A stretch of 64,000 bases of DNA. Source: Vitellaria paradoxa (taxonomy: Eukaryota; Streptophyta; Magnoliopsida; Ericales; Sapotaceae). The notes under the pieces were generated by a model. It was not told the origin of the DNA and ran no database searches. It was given only the letters and a program-made list of their open reading frames with translations. The position numbers and the translations under genes were made by a program. The stretch's first letter is position 1; the number at the start of each line of letters is the position of its first letter. Shown piece by piece: positions 1 to 11,722 of this stretch. The stretch lies in assembly GCA_019916065.1 (NCBI GenBank), contig CM034241.1, positions 3,975,062 through 4,039,061 on the forward strand, read 5' to 3'.

Positions 1-700
1 ACCTTATTGTGTAGAGAAAATTATTTAATTCCATTTTAGGTTCTGTTTAATTTAGCGTAAAATATATTTTGTAAAATATTTTTATTTTTTGTTTCATGAA
101 AATTTTCTAAAAAATAAGAAACTTATTTTTAAAAAATTTATATTAAAACAAATTTTCCAAAATAAAAATAACCTATTTAATAGCATTTATGTTTATTATT
201 TTTTTGTTTTCATAAAAAATAAAAAACTTGAAAAAGAAAAACTTAAAAAAAAAAAATTCACTGTTGCTTTTTTTTATCATAAACATTTTGTCAATTTTAA
301 TACTTTATCTATTCTTGTTGCATTATATGAAAATTAATTATTTTATTCAAAATGTTTTATTAAACTTAATTATTTTAACAAATGATTATATTATTTGTTA
401 TATATTATTTATTAAAACTAATTTAATTCAATAAAAATAAAATATATTAAATATAATTTAATTATTTTATTTATTAAAAATAATTAATTAAATTAATATA
501 GAATATATTTTATTAAAATCAATTTATTTTTTAAAAAATAATAAAAATAAATATTTTATTAAAATAAAAATTAATTATTATAAACCAGTTTAAATTTTCA
601 AATGTTGTTTTAATTTTAATTTCAAGAAAAAAAATAATAAAATTAAAAAAATAACCAATTAAACATACAAATAATAATAACATCATTATGAGGCGATTCT
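1..700. repeat. A+T-rich element related to 54.2-55.3 kb
   Basis: Almost pure A/T sequence with no credible coding potential. The stretch near 289-380 (a run reading like ttttgtcaattttaa, then tttattcaaaatgtttta) closely resembles 54435-54520 in the large TIR element at 54244-55290, and the tail near 590-640 resembles the tail of that element. I read this as a degraded third member of that family, cut by the window edge. The open frames here are low-complexity Lys/Phe/Ile/Asn strings and not genes. Confidence 0.45.
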
Positions 701-868
701 AAACAACAGCAATAGTAATAAGATTTGGGCATAAACACCAAAACATCAATCAAGTTTCGACTTCATTTATTTAGAACTCAAAGACTGATTTTTTTTTTTA
801 ATTGAGCGATTTATAACAGAAGGACACAGAGAGAGACTTTATTCAACATCAAGAGGAGGCCCATTAGC

Positions 869-1136
869 TTAACCCTGAAAAGGGGTTTCGGGAGGAAAAT
901 GTGGCCCAGATGGAGGATAACGATTTGTATGGATCCAATCAGGGATCTTCTCCTCCTCAGTTGGTGGCGGTGGCGGGGGTGACGGTCCACATGGAGGTAT
1001 AGGAGTATCTTTAGGCTTCATACCAAAATGCAGATTATTAACATCTAAACTTCTCCCTTCAACGAAACTGGCCGCGAAGCAGAAAGCAAGGATGACCACG
1101 AGGGTCATGGCTGTAGACATTACTTTAGCGCTCATC

Positions 1137-1138
<2 letters not shown>
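869..1138 (-). CDS. Small secreted IDA-like signalling peptide precursor (candidate)
   Basis: Intact single-exon gene for 89 residues. Residues 1-28 form a clear signal peptide (hydrophobic core TLVVILAFCFAASFV, cleavage expected after VEG). The mature part holds FGMKPKDTPIPPCGPS at residues 38-53, which matches position by position the EPIP region of plant IDA/IDA-LIKE peptides (FGxLPKGxPIPPSxPS in the family as I remember it), except that Cys50 sits where Ser is usual and a poly-Pro run replaces the usual basic/His-Asn end. A second similar core, YPPSGPH, follows at residues 74-80. Family members are secreted ligands of HAESA-type receptor kinases in organ abscission and cell separation. 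A TATA box lies about 80 bp upstream and a GA repeat fills the 5' leader, which supports a real transcription unit. The gene may instead be a different proline-rich secreted peptide; the family call is inference. Confidence 0.62.

Positions 1139-1173
<35 letters not shown>
1139..1173. repeat. (CT)n microsatellite in the 5' leader
   Basis: An uninterrupted CT run directly abuts the start codon of the small peptide gene. On the coding strand it reads as GA repeats in the predicted 5' UTR. GA/CT repeats in this position are common in plant core promoters and leaders. Confidence 0.9.
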
Positions 1174-1177
<4 letters not shown>

Positions 1178-1218
1178 TGTGTAGTTAATTATGAATTTTG
1201 AGGTTAAGTTCCACTCCC

Positions 1219-1226
1219 TATTTATA
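1219..1226 (-). promoter_or_regulatory. TATA box of the small peptide gene
   Basis: The minus strand reads TATAAATA followed by a GGGAG stretch. It lies 81 bp upstream of the ATG, so transcription would start about 50 bp before the coding region, within the usual plant spacing. Confidence 0.6.
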
Positions 1227-1370
1227 GATTCCCAATAACAATACAATTATACGATTTTGCCCTTGTAACGTATGAGCATTTATTGTGCTTCAGTGCTACT
1301 TATTGATATCAAGAGATTACATAGAATTTCATGAATGCATTTATTTTATAATAGAAATTATTATTTTTTT

Positions 1371-1478
1371 TTATCGCCCATCTTATTTGTAGAGAGCGTT
1401 TTGTAATCTAGGTAATTACCATGTTTGGACTATTAATGAGAGCCAACGTCTATAACCAATTGCTTTGGTTATTATTGT
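1371..1478 (+). repeat. Copy 1 of a dispersed about 110-bp repeat
   Basis: Begins with atcgcccatcttatttgt and contains the string attaccatgtttggactatt. The same unit appears twice more in tandem at 3974-4245. The three copies lie in the same orientation and bracket a gene-free A+T-rich interval of about 2.5 kb. Confidence 0.8.
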
Positions 1479-1479
1479 T

Positions 1480-3953
1480 AGATTTATTTTCTTTTGTGCT
1501 CTTGAAAGCATATTTTTGTAATGATATTTCATTTAATTTATTTTTTTGATTAAAATGAAACATTTATTTATTTAAATATACACTAGTATCCCTTATTTAT
1601 AAAGTATGTGATTTAAGTATTAGACATAAGATACTAATACAGAAAGATTTAAATCACAAGTTTTATAAATTAAAATAAATTCACAGCTATTAATGAAACG
1701 GGCATTTCATTATATTAAAACTGTAACTTTTTTACTTCTTAATTGGGTGATTTATCTTGATCACTAAAGTGGTGACTTTGAGTAGGAAAGTTAGTATGTA
1801 TATGTGATATACATATTGAAAGGACTGTTGTAAATTATGATTTGGTTAATAAATGTCATTAATCATAATTTACGTAAACTTTAATAAACTTAATAACTCT
1901 TAATCCTGAGTTTGTAATGGACTTACATTTATGAATTAAATCTATTTGAGTTATAACACAGTGAGATCTTATAAATGGTCAAAACCTCAATAACTTGGAG
2001 ATTTAATTTCATGAATCGTGGGAACATTTACTTATAAGATGGAATCCATTTTGATACGCTCACCTAAGTTACTTATCTTTTTGATCATTAAATCTGTGGC
2101 CGCAGTTTATTCAATAAATTGTTTATTGAATAACAATATTTATTTGTAAATTGTTTACAAATATAAAAATATTGAGAATGATCAAAATTAAGATAAATAG
2201 AGACTTAGGGTAAATATATAATTAAGGGGCTCGACATTTAGACTATCTTAATTACGAGCTTATAATGGAGGGTTAATTAAGTGGATATTATTGATCTAAG
2301 ACCAAAATTCATTTTATTAAAAGTTGTTTTAATTAAATGAATTTCAACATGGACTACTAGAGTGCAGCTTAAGACTTTTAGTAGAATAGCCCTGGGTTAA
2401 TTTAAAAGATAATATGTTGTCATGAGATGATAAGGACCAAATATCTTTTAAGTTGGAGTTAGAAATCCATGAGTTTTCAGTCCCCAAGTTAGCTCAATTT
2501 TATTTTGATGGGTCAGGTCCAAGTGGCAAATTATTTATAATTTATTTATGAAATAAATTATAGATAATTAATATATATTTAGATAAGATGATATGGTTGA
2601 GAGATTTTCTCAAGATACCATATCTTCTAAATATATAGTAGGATAATATATATAGATTAGATATATAAGAGAGTATATATTTTTTTTAAAATTCACTTGC
2701 ACAAATGAATTACCTTATTATAATGAAAATTTTAATTCCATATTTATTTAAAAAATTATTATTATTATAGAAAATTCAAATTAAATTTTCAAAAATGAAG
2801 ATACTTATAATTTGTTTGATAATTTTTGTGTATACTTAAAAATTAATTTTTCATTTCATTGATTTTTGTTGTTAGATATTTTTTTGACAGTTTTAATTTA
2901 AATTTTTTTTTTGTCCATGAATGGTGAGAAAAAAAAATCAATGATTCTATTTTGAATCTAAAATTGGTGAGAAAAGTTATTATAGGTAAAGGACAATTGA
3001 AAATTTGAATTTACAAATTGTCATATTTTCATGTTTGTAAATTTTATCTAATAAAAAATGTTTTGAAAAACTAAAATAATTTTATTTTCCTTTATATTTT
3101 TACAAATCATATTAATTTATTTTATAGTTTAATCAAATAAGAAAATTATTTATTTTATTTCAATTTATTTACAAACTTTTGTTATTTTCTTAATTATCTT
3201 GATATTTATTTATTTATTTTTACAAATCTTTCATAATTTATTTATTTTAATATTTACCAGACTTATGTTTTTTTCATACTTTTTATTTTTTTACATTATT
3301 TTTAAAATTTATTACTAAATTTTGAGAAATGAAAGAAACGTAAAGAAACTTACTAAATTATTTGACAATGATGATAAAAATTGAATTGATAAAATTTTGT
3401 AAAGCAAAAAGAATGAAAGAAAATATTTTTTATTTGATTAAATCATGAATAAAATAAAATAAAATTTATTTTTATATGATTGTTAAACGTATAAATATAA
3501 ATAAAATTTATTTTAATCTTTAAAAATATTTTTCCATTCTTTTATAGGCGTAAAGATGTTTGTTCAAATTTATAAATATTTTTTTTATAAAAGGTAATTA
3601 TATTATTAGAATTATATGTAAGAATAAATAGTCAAAAAAAGAATAATTTTGTAAATTCACTTATATTATGTTTGGTACATAAATTTCTAGAGGAAAAAGA
3701 AAAATGTAGAGAAAATAGAAAAATGAAGAGAAAATAAAATTTATAATTTGTACAATTTTTGTACACTTGACTAAATAAAAGTTAGACTTTATTAATAAAT
3801 ATCGATTTATTTTAATTTTATTTTTAAACTCAATAAAAAATAAAATAAATTTCACTTTTTCATTTCACTTTATATCTCTATTACATTTTTCTTTATTTTT
3901 TCTTTCCTACATAAATTTATATTTACAAAAATTATTTGTATAATGTAAATACG
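1480..3953. other. Gene-free A+T-rich interval, possible retroelement remnant
   Basis: No coding exon is recognisable. The part at about 1790-2640 has more even base composition and the texture of a plant LTR or LTR-retrotransposon remnant, but I could not find both terminal repeats, a primer-binding site or any protein domain. The rest (2650-3950) is low-complexity A/T sequence. Confidence 0.3.
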
Positions 3954-3973
3954 CTGACCTTTTAGATTAATGG

Positions 3974-4245
3974 ATAATCGCCCAATCTTATTTGTGAAAA
4001 GCGTTTGTATTCTAAGGCAATTACCATGTTTGGACTTTTAATGAGAACCACTTCCATAACCAATTGTTTTGGTTATTATGACATCATTTGCGTAAAAAGG
4101 CTCGTCTTTTACATTAATGAATAATCGCCCATCTTATTTGTGAAAAACGTTTTGTATTCTAAGGTAATTACCATGTTTGGACTATTAATGAGAACCGCTT
4201 CCATAAACAATTATTTTTGGTTATTATGACATCATTTGTGGATTG
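3974..4245 (+). repeat. Tandem duplication, copies 2 and 3 (period 147 bp)
   Basis: Two imperfect head-to-tail copies start with ataatcgccc at 3974 and 4121. Both contain attaccatgtttggac and end in ggttattatgacatcattt. They are related to the copy at 1371-1478. Confidence 0.85.
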
Positions 4246-4284
4246 GTTTTGGATATTTTGCCCAAAATAAATTTCACAATTTAA

Positions 4285-4560
4285 ACCCCTAAGAGTTAGA
4301 TGGGATGGTCTTGGGTTGGGACTTAGGGGCTTACCACCTCAAGGTCTCAAGTTCAAGTCTTTTCTCTAGCAAAAACTTAGAGCCAACCTCCCGGAAAGCA
4401 TAGTAAAGGTTGGTAGCACGGGTCTCCTTGGTTAGACGAACCGTATCCAGTTCTTGGGTGTGGGTCCGACTCCCCGCCGCTACGCGAGTCCGCGATTTAC
4501 CGCTACACATGTTGAGGGGCCGGTATGTGTGGCACAAATCAAAAGAGATTCACTCTCTAG
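4285..4560 (+). mobile_element. Possible degenerate tRNA-derived SINE
   Basis: A G+C-richer island inside A/T-rich DNA. A B-box-like string ggtctcaagttcaagtct lies near 4342-4359, with a weak A-box-like region about 35 bp upstream. No convincing poly(A) tail or target-site duplication was found, so this call is weak. An open reading frame across 4331-4537 has no recognisable domain. Confidence 0.35.
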
Positions 4561-5782
4561 GGGTTTAGCTTAGGGAGTGAATTTCTCGAGGTCAAATCCT
4601 TTTTTACAATTTAGATTGATGTTTAAATGAAGATGAAAGTGGTTTTTAAGTAAAATAATAGATAATAATATTATATTTGTCTATATTATTAAAAAGAAAA
4701 TATCAATTAGGTGTATTGGGTGAAACTTAAAGATTAATGAAGTTTCAATTTGGGTAAAAATTTTTTTTTCTATTAATATCCCCTTAACTTTTCGCCGCTA
4801 CTCATATTTTTCATAGAAATAAAAAAATTTAGTAACTACCACTTAATTAAGTTAACTTAATTTTATATTTTTTTAGTATTCTTTAAATGCCCATTTTAAC
4901 CACCCCTCAACCTTTACATTTTTTGTTATCTTTTTTAATATTACTTAATTATAAATTATTTATTTAAATGCATTTCAAACTATCTAATATTTTAAAAGTG
5001 TTTTAGTATTTTTTTATTTTGAATTTGTTCAATAGTTTATTTAAAATTAAAAAATATATATTTTCTTGAAATAAAAAGTTATACGTATGTGTGCACTAAT
5101 GTCTAGCTTTTACATAAAAGATAGTAATACAGCTTTATAATTTAAATTTTTGTTTATCAATAAAGTTCTATTTGTTTTAATATAAAATATTTTTGTAAAA
5201 TAATTTTATCCACACTTTTCGCACATATTTCCTTAAACCATGTGTAAAATTATTTTTAAAAAATATTTTACTTTAAAATAAATGAAATCTAAATGTGATT
5301 AAATTTGCATGTCAATATGATACAATTTACTAATAGATGTTACAATTTACCAAGTAATTTGACCATTTTAAGCACCGAATGTGACCAATCATCTTCTCCA
5401 ATTAATATTACTTTTCAATATTACATCGTAAATCATCGAATGTTATCAAAAAGTCCAGAGCAATATTTTGGCTTTTCTAGTAATATGTATGTAGTAAGCT
5501 TAGATGGTGCTAGTCAACACAATATATATATATATATATATATATATTGCAATATATGGTACAGCCAATGCTAAGTAATTGCTTAACAACTAATACACAC
5601 ATTTTGAAATAAAATAATGCCGAAGAGAGCTACGTAAATCAATCAAAGATGAGGTAATAATTTAATCTTTCTTTCTAACATGTTATTAACTATTTAAAGA
5701 ATTGCAGAGCGAGATGGGAAGAGAGAGGGATGATGGATAGACAAATGGCTGGTGGCCGATAGGATAGAGAGGAATGGAGGGG

Positions 5783-5814
<32 letters not shown>

Positions 5815-8640
5815 CGAAGAGTTGAGGATGGGAGAAATTACCAGTGGTTTAAAAGTTAGGGTAATTTAGTAAATGCAAAAATAAGTAAAAATAGTAGAAT
5901 GGAGCACTTACCCCCCCCCCCCCCCCAAAAAAAAGTAGAATGGAGTATTTAGAAAAATTTTCATGCTTTTGTAATTTTAAATTCAAATTTCCATGATTTC
6001 ATAATTTTGAACAAAATATTCACTTATTTGTAATAAGTGGATTTTAAGTCTATTTATCTGTAAAGATTCTTTTAAATTAATCACAATTAAAACAGTAAAA
6101 GTTCATTAATATTTGATAATTAAATAAATATTTTAATATTTGTTTTATGTAATTATATTACTTTACAAAAAAAATTGCTAATGCGTGAACTCGTCACTAG
6201 CGTACGCGCACAAACAAATTTTGAATTAAACAGTGTGTTTGTGATATTCTTTTAATTATATATTGAGTAATTTTTAATTTGTATTTTAAAATGAAAATTT
6301 TATAATTCAATCATACCATTCTGTATTTTTCTTATAATTTATCAACAAAATTACTGAAAACAAATTCATGTAGAACTCAATTTAAATATCGGAACAAAAT
6401 CCAAAGGTAAACAATAAAAACACCATTTCCTTCTACAATCAAAACTACTATAAAAATGCATAAATATTATATTTTTAAGCGTGATGTTTCACTTTTCATC
6501 TCGCTCATAAAAGTGTGATTGATTAAGGTAAAATTATAAGTTATATTTTTTTAATTATGATTTACAGCCATGATCGAAAATTTTCAATAATCACACATTA
6601 AAAGTGTGATCTTTTATTGTAAAAACTAAGATGAAAAGAAATCTTGTGTGATTTTTTATGAGTTTTGACTTCACTAAAAAAATTAATTTTAAAAATAATA
6701 AAAATCCACATATCAATCTGCTAGCGTGCCATCGTGGCACATATTTTGAGATTTTTTTGCTGTTGCTGAGTATTGGGCTCATGCCATTCTTTTAAAAGTT
6801 AATGTGGTTGACCGTTAGTTCAAGTTATTATTTATATATATTTTTTACAAATTAATATATATAAACAAATTTTTATCACTTTTGTAATAAAATTATATTA
6901 TTTTTATTTAATTATTTTAAGTTTTTTTACAATAATTTATTATCACTTTTGATGATCAATTAGCGGCTAAAAGTAACACTTTTCTCAATCAATTGGTTAG
7001 GAAAAAAAATAAAAAATTTACTTTTATTTAACTATTTTAACTTTTTGCAATAATTTAAAATCATAACCAATGTATAGAACCATATGAATATTTAATAAAT
7101 AATTTATGCATATCCATCATATTTAATTAAAAATTATCTTAAATCTTTTTCTTATTTTCCTTTAATTCTTGTGTATAACACATATTTAATCATGACTCAC
7201 TATATATAATATATTTTTCTTTATTCTTTATTATATTTTTAAAAGTAATTAGTCCATGTTTAGTTTTAATTTTAGAAAATTATTGTTTAAAACAAAATTT
7301 TTTGAAAATTATTTTATGAATTGATTTGTAATACAAAAAATATTTTCAAAAATTAGTTCCAAAAAGATACAAAAAAATGAAAATTTTTATTATTTTTATT
7401 TTCAAATTTTTATCACTCCTAACAAAATATGAAATAATGTCACTTTTATTATAATTAATAGTAAAGATATACTAAACATTTATTACATTTTAATTATTTA
7501 ATATTCATCTGATTATAAGTCATAAAAAGTATGAAGGGTACTCCTATATATTTATTGAAAAAAGTGATTATACATTCAATGTTATTTAAATTTGATTAAG
7601 TAAATTTAGTTTTAGCATTAATCTAAAAATATTTTTTTTATTGATATATGATTGTAGTTTTATAGCATATTAAATTAATTAAAATTAATAAATAAATGGT
7701 ATAATAAAATTTATGAAATTTAATTTAAATCATATAAAATGATAAACAAAGTTATTTGAGAGAGATATAGAGAAAGAAATAACAATATTGTCTCTCAATC
7801 TTTTATCTTACTTTTTTTTTTTAAGATATGATTTTCTCAATTTCTTATCTTAGTTTTTTCTAGATTGGGTTTCCACTGTCCATTATCTCGGTTTTTTCTA
7901 GAGATAATTTTTACTGATCTTTTATCTTGTTTTTTTCTTTAAAAAGGCGCACAAGATATATGAAATATGTTCGTGATTTTAACAAAACTGAGATAAAAAA
8001 TATTAAAAGTAACTTTTATTTCAAGTATTTAATTAGACTGAAACAAAAAGTTTAGCTTGTAAATCTGTATTATGCTTTTTCTAAAACTATGGTCTTTATA
8101 AATTTCTTAGTACGGTCTTTATCAATTATTGTTGTAATAAAACTAACCGATGATAATCCAATGCCAACCTAAGCAAGTGAGCTCTTAATTTCCTTTTCTT
8201 CCAAAGAATAGAGTTTCTATACCAATGTGCCATACAAAATAGTAGGTTTATTACATTTGCTTGGGTAAAATAAAAGTAGAATAAGTATGAGCACTTTGCT
8301 TCCTTATTTAGTTTGCTTTTTTTGTTTAGCTGCACTTATGAAAGGTAGAATTTTATACTACTTCTTACCTCCCCGTAGGGGAAAATGCCGTTCTTTTCAG
8401 AAAATTATGAGGTTGGCTTATTCTCTCATAAGAAAAATGAGTTTTTTAGAATATTTATGAAATTACTCGCAGTTTTATTATCCGCTAGAATGTTTGTTTT
8501 ACCATTCACATATGTTATATCATCAATTCAATCATACCAAACATATATAATTGTCATTATGAAACTCATTCTTTATACATATTAAATATAATTATTTTCA
8601 ACCTCGCACTTATCTCATTTCTGCCACCAACCAAATATAC
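4561..8640. other. Intergenic, simple repeats only
   Basis: No gene recognised. Contents include an (AT)n run at 5522-5548, a purine-rich GA region at about 5700-5830 with a (GA)n core near 5781-5815, and a 16-base C run at 5911-5926 flanked by a duplicated agtagaatgga string. Short open frames here have no domain signature and A/T-driven composition. Confidence 0.6.
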
Positions 8641-8646
8641 CCGGTT

Positions 8647-8672
8647 TATTATTATTATTATTATTATTATTA
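8647..8672. repeat. (ATT)n microsatellite downstream of the NaKR-type gene
   Basis: About eight ATT units lie 40 bp beyond the stop codon of the minus-strand NaKR-type gene, so probably inside its 3' UTR. Confidence 0.85.
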
Positions 8673-8713
8673 CTTTAAACTTTCATACGCTAACTGCTCA
8701 ATTGCTTTGATCT

Positions 8714-11636
8714 TCATCTCATAGTAATCGGAGACGGCCCTCTCGGGACTGAAGGCGACATCGACGGCGTCCACAACTGTGCATTCTTCTTCACCTTTGA
8801 TACGCTTGTGAGGACGCCTAGCGGCGTGACGTGTCCGACGACGGTGACCTTTTTGGCTGCAAAGTCTATGTTGAAGGACGTCACCCCTGCACATATTAGT
8901 GACAATTAATATATAGAATTCATTCTAAGAATAAGCATATCACGTACGTCCATTATTCAAGAACAAAAGATGGGATTTGTTGTGATTTGTAAAACTATGG
9001 TTAATCGTAGGTTCAAGAGTTCGGGGGCGCCTAAGAGCCTGAGTCGCGTGCGGTCTCAGGTTCAACTCTCCTTCAAGAGGGTGGATTATCGCTTTGGCGG
9101 GCTTCTAACAGCTCCCTTCGATCGAGCCGGTCAGCCAGGAGTTGCCTAAGCTGGTTTACCATCTCGTGGGCCATTGCCGGCTTGGTCCACGGGCGGGCTT
9201 CACCCAGTGCGCACCTTCGGGTAGCGGCTGCGAGTTTCTTCTCGACCCACAGAAGATTCAAAATCTCAAGCCCAGTTCGTTCTATTTTTGGTGTGTTTGA
9301 AATAAAAAAAAAATGAGATAAAGTGAAATAATTTATGAATTCTAATTTATACAGTGAAATACAAAGTGAATAATTTTTAAAGGTTTTCAGAGATTTTCTT
9401 TTTTAGACTTACAAAAAAATTTTTTAATTTTTTTAACAACACGACCGAATTTTGGATTGTGAAAATTAACCCAACCTAAATTAATTTAAAAGTATACGCT
9501 TTTTCTTAAACTAATTTAACAGTATATGATCTTTACTATTTTATTTAATTTTTTCACAAAAATATTTATTGTGAGCAATAAACTATTCGTTTTTATAAAT
9601 TTTAGAATTATTTTTATTCAAAATATATTTAAAAAATAAATAAAATTAAATGGATGAGTTTCAAATTCAATATCTAACCCCATTTTTTCGAATCCAACTT
9701 GACTTGACCCGAGAATTAATAAAATATTAATAAATTCCACCTCGCCGGGCAATGTCCACCCCCCTTATGTAAAACACAATGTCGAAAATTCCTTACTAGG
9801 TTAGATTTATCGGCAGTCTCAATTTGGCCTTTAACAAAAACGAACTCAGGATTGACCCAGCGAAGTTGACTTTGTGAGTCAATTCTAGCTAACCTTGGGC
9901 TCCCACAACCTGTTTCTGATCTGGGGCCTCTTAAATTAGCTGGGCCTGCCTTTGGCAGGTCCCCTTGTTTCCGATGGTGGTCCATGTGCGATGAAAAGTC
10001 ATTAACCCGCCCAAAATATTTATGGATTTGGGCTAGCGATGTGAGTCCAGAAACAACGAGATTGAGATTGTTTGATTAAAATTCAACGGTTTAAATATAT
10101 TTATTTATTTTTTTGGATTAAAAATATGTAAATATATTTAAACAGTTAGATTAATTAAATTCAGTGACCCCTGACCTCATTATTTCTGAGCTGACATTGC
10201 TTTAAACTCTTTCCTTTCGAAATTTATACACCATTTCATTGAGAAAAAAAAAAAAAAGAAGAAGAAGGAAGGAGCAAAATATACAGACCTTGCATTCTAG
10301 AGATGTGTTTCCTTAATTTGCCCTCACAGCCCTTGCAGTGGAGTGAGACCCTTAAAACAACCACCTGCTGAAAAAACAACATTTAACCCCACAACTCTAA
10401 TTAACTTTATTACAAAAATGATATATACAATCAAAATGTTGCCACGTAATTGGCCTATAGGAAAAATACACAATTACAAAGTTAACATGGCAATATATAA
10501 GAGTTTAATTTTGTAAAATATCAGCATAAAAAAATTCTTATGGGAGCATACGTTAAAATACGATACGTGTCTATTATTATTATTCTTGGTAGACTTATTT
10601 GTACTCTACTTTTAATTTCTTTCATTTCAAATAAATATTATTCATTACGAGATAAGATAAAGTGCAAAAATTAAAATTGGAGTGCGAATAATAATTTCTT
10701 TATTTTTTATATTCTGTTAAAATACAAAATAATAATAGAGTTATATTATAATATGTGCCGCTTATATAAATAAAACATTAAATTGACAGGTATTAAAATT
10801 AAAATCAATGTATAATAGTAAATATGATTTAAAATCAACCCAAATTTTTTTGTTCTTTGAAGTCAATGAATACTAAAAAGTGAAAAATGAATGCTCGTAT
10901 ATGAGTATCTTTTACAATGCAATTTTGGTATGGAAGTCGGAAGACTTCAGAGGATCAGAGGGGGGTTAATTGGCATTTTCTTTTTTTATGTTAGTATAAA
11001 TGTAGAAAATTCCTTTTTATGCCATTATTCCTTTTTTTTTATGCCAGAGAGAGAGAGGGAGAGAGTGAGAGGGAGAACCTGGTTGTGAGAGGTAGGAGAG
11101 GAGGGTGGGTTTGGGGGAAAAGGCTTGTCGGGTTTGACAGTTTGAGACTTGGTAGGATCCGAATTAGGAACCAAAGCCACAACCGGGTCAAAATCGGGAA
11201 ACACATCCAAGAAAGCTGTGCCTTCACCCAACAAGTGCCTAGAAGAATCACCAGGAGCATAGCATATCAAATCATCTCCAGCCTTATGATCAGTTAATGA
11301 GCTCTTCTTCTTCTTGTTTTTCTTCTCCTTATGATGATGATCAAAACTCGACTTTGAAGTGCTCTTGGCCGTCTGATCATTTGGCTTAGACGAAGAGTTG
11401 TTTTTTCGACTAGCCTTTAGAGTAGTTGGTGGATGAGGAGAGCAATTAGGAGGAGTGATAGAAATAGTAGTGCCGAGGCGCCTTGAGTCTCTGATCAGGG
11501 GATTGTGGCGGTCAATGGCTCGGCTGCCACCGAGATGAATGGTGGAGGATGAAGATGATGATGGGTCTTCTTTCATGGTGAGGCTTCTGCAGGTGGCAGC
11601 GGCCTGGGATGCGCGGAATATATCGATTCCCCTCAT
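8714..11636 (-). CDS. NaKR-type protein with C-terminal heavy-metal-associated (HMA) domain
   Basis: Three-exon gene: 11079-11636, 10289-10367 and 8714-8886, joining in frame to 269 residues. The N-terminus MRGIDIFRASQAAATC and the block HLGGSRAIDRHNPLIRD (about residues 34-50) are hallmarks of the plant NaKR/HPP group. A basic, low-complexity middle region follows. The HMA fold spans about residues 187-258: QVVVLRVSLHCKGCEGK carries the metal-binding CxxC (Cys197, Cys200), and exon 3 continues with GVTSFNIDFAAKKVTV and ends near KNAQLW. There is no C-terminal CaaX box, so it belongs to the non-prenylated HPPs and not the HIPPs. Arabidopsis NaKR1 acts in phloem companion cells in long-distance ion transport and flowering; the same role here is inference. 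Intron 1 is 711 bp. Intron 2 is 1402 bp and holds repeat insertions. The exon-2 acceptor is a tandem CAGCAG, so one Gln may be alternatively spliced. Confidence 0.9.
9005..9262 (+). mobile_element. Possible SINE-like insertion in intron 2 of the NaKR-type gene
   Basis: A G+C-rich island within an A/T-rich intron. It has a B-box-like string tctcaggttcaactct near 9053-9068, with a gagcctgagtcgcgtg stretch just upstream in the A-box position. No clear tail or target-site duplication was seen. It could instead be a fragment of another transposable element. Confidence 0.35.
9735..10010. other. G+C-richer insert in intron 2, origin unknown
   Basis: About 270 bp with much higher G+C than its surroundings and one uninterrupted minus-strand frame of 89 codons. 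The translation shows no domain I recognise. The contrast with the flanking intron suggests inserted DNA, for example a transposon or retroelement fragment, and not a host exon: the gene reads through correctly without it. Confidence 0.4.
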
Positions 11637-11710
11637 CTTTGGAAATTAATATATTTCAGAGCTCAAAGACAGCAGCTGGTTTTATGAGCTGGGGAATATG
11701 TGTTTCAACT

Positions 11711-11722
11711 TTATATATATAG
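11711..11722 (-). promoter_or_regulatory. TATA box of the NaKR-type gene
   Basis: The minus strand reads TATATATATAA about 75-85 bp upstream of the ATG at 11636. The spacing suits a short 5' leader. Confidence 0.5.

Noticed and set aside
4331..4537. 68-codon minus-strand gene
   Set aside because: It coincides with a SINE-like G+C-rich island and has no family motif.
9716..9985. An 89-codon gene inside the NaKR-type intron
   Set aside because: No domain, G+C-rich insert character and no supporting transcription signals; kept only as an insert of unknown origin.
11025..11078. Continuation of NaKR exon 1 to the end of its open frame
   Set aside because: A donor at 11078 after CAG joins in frame to the conserved HMA exon. 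The unspliced tail is a GA-repeat translation.
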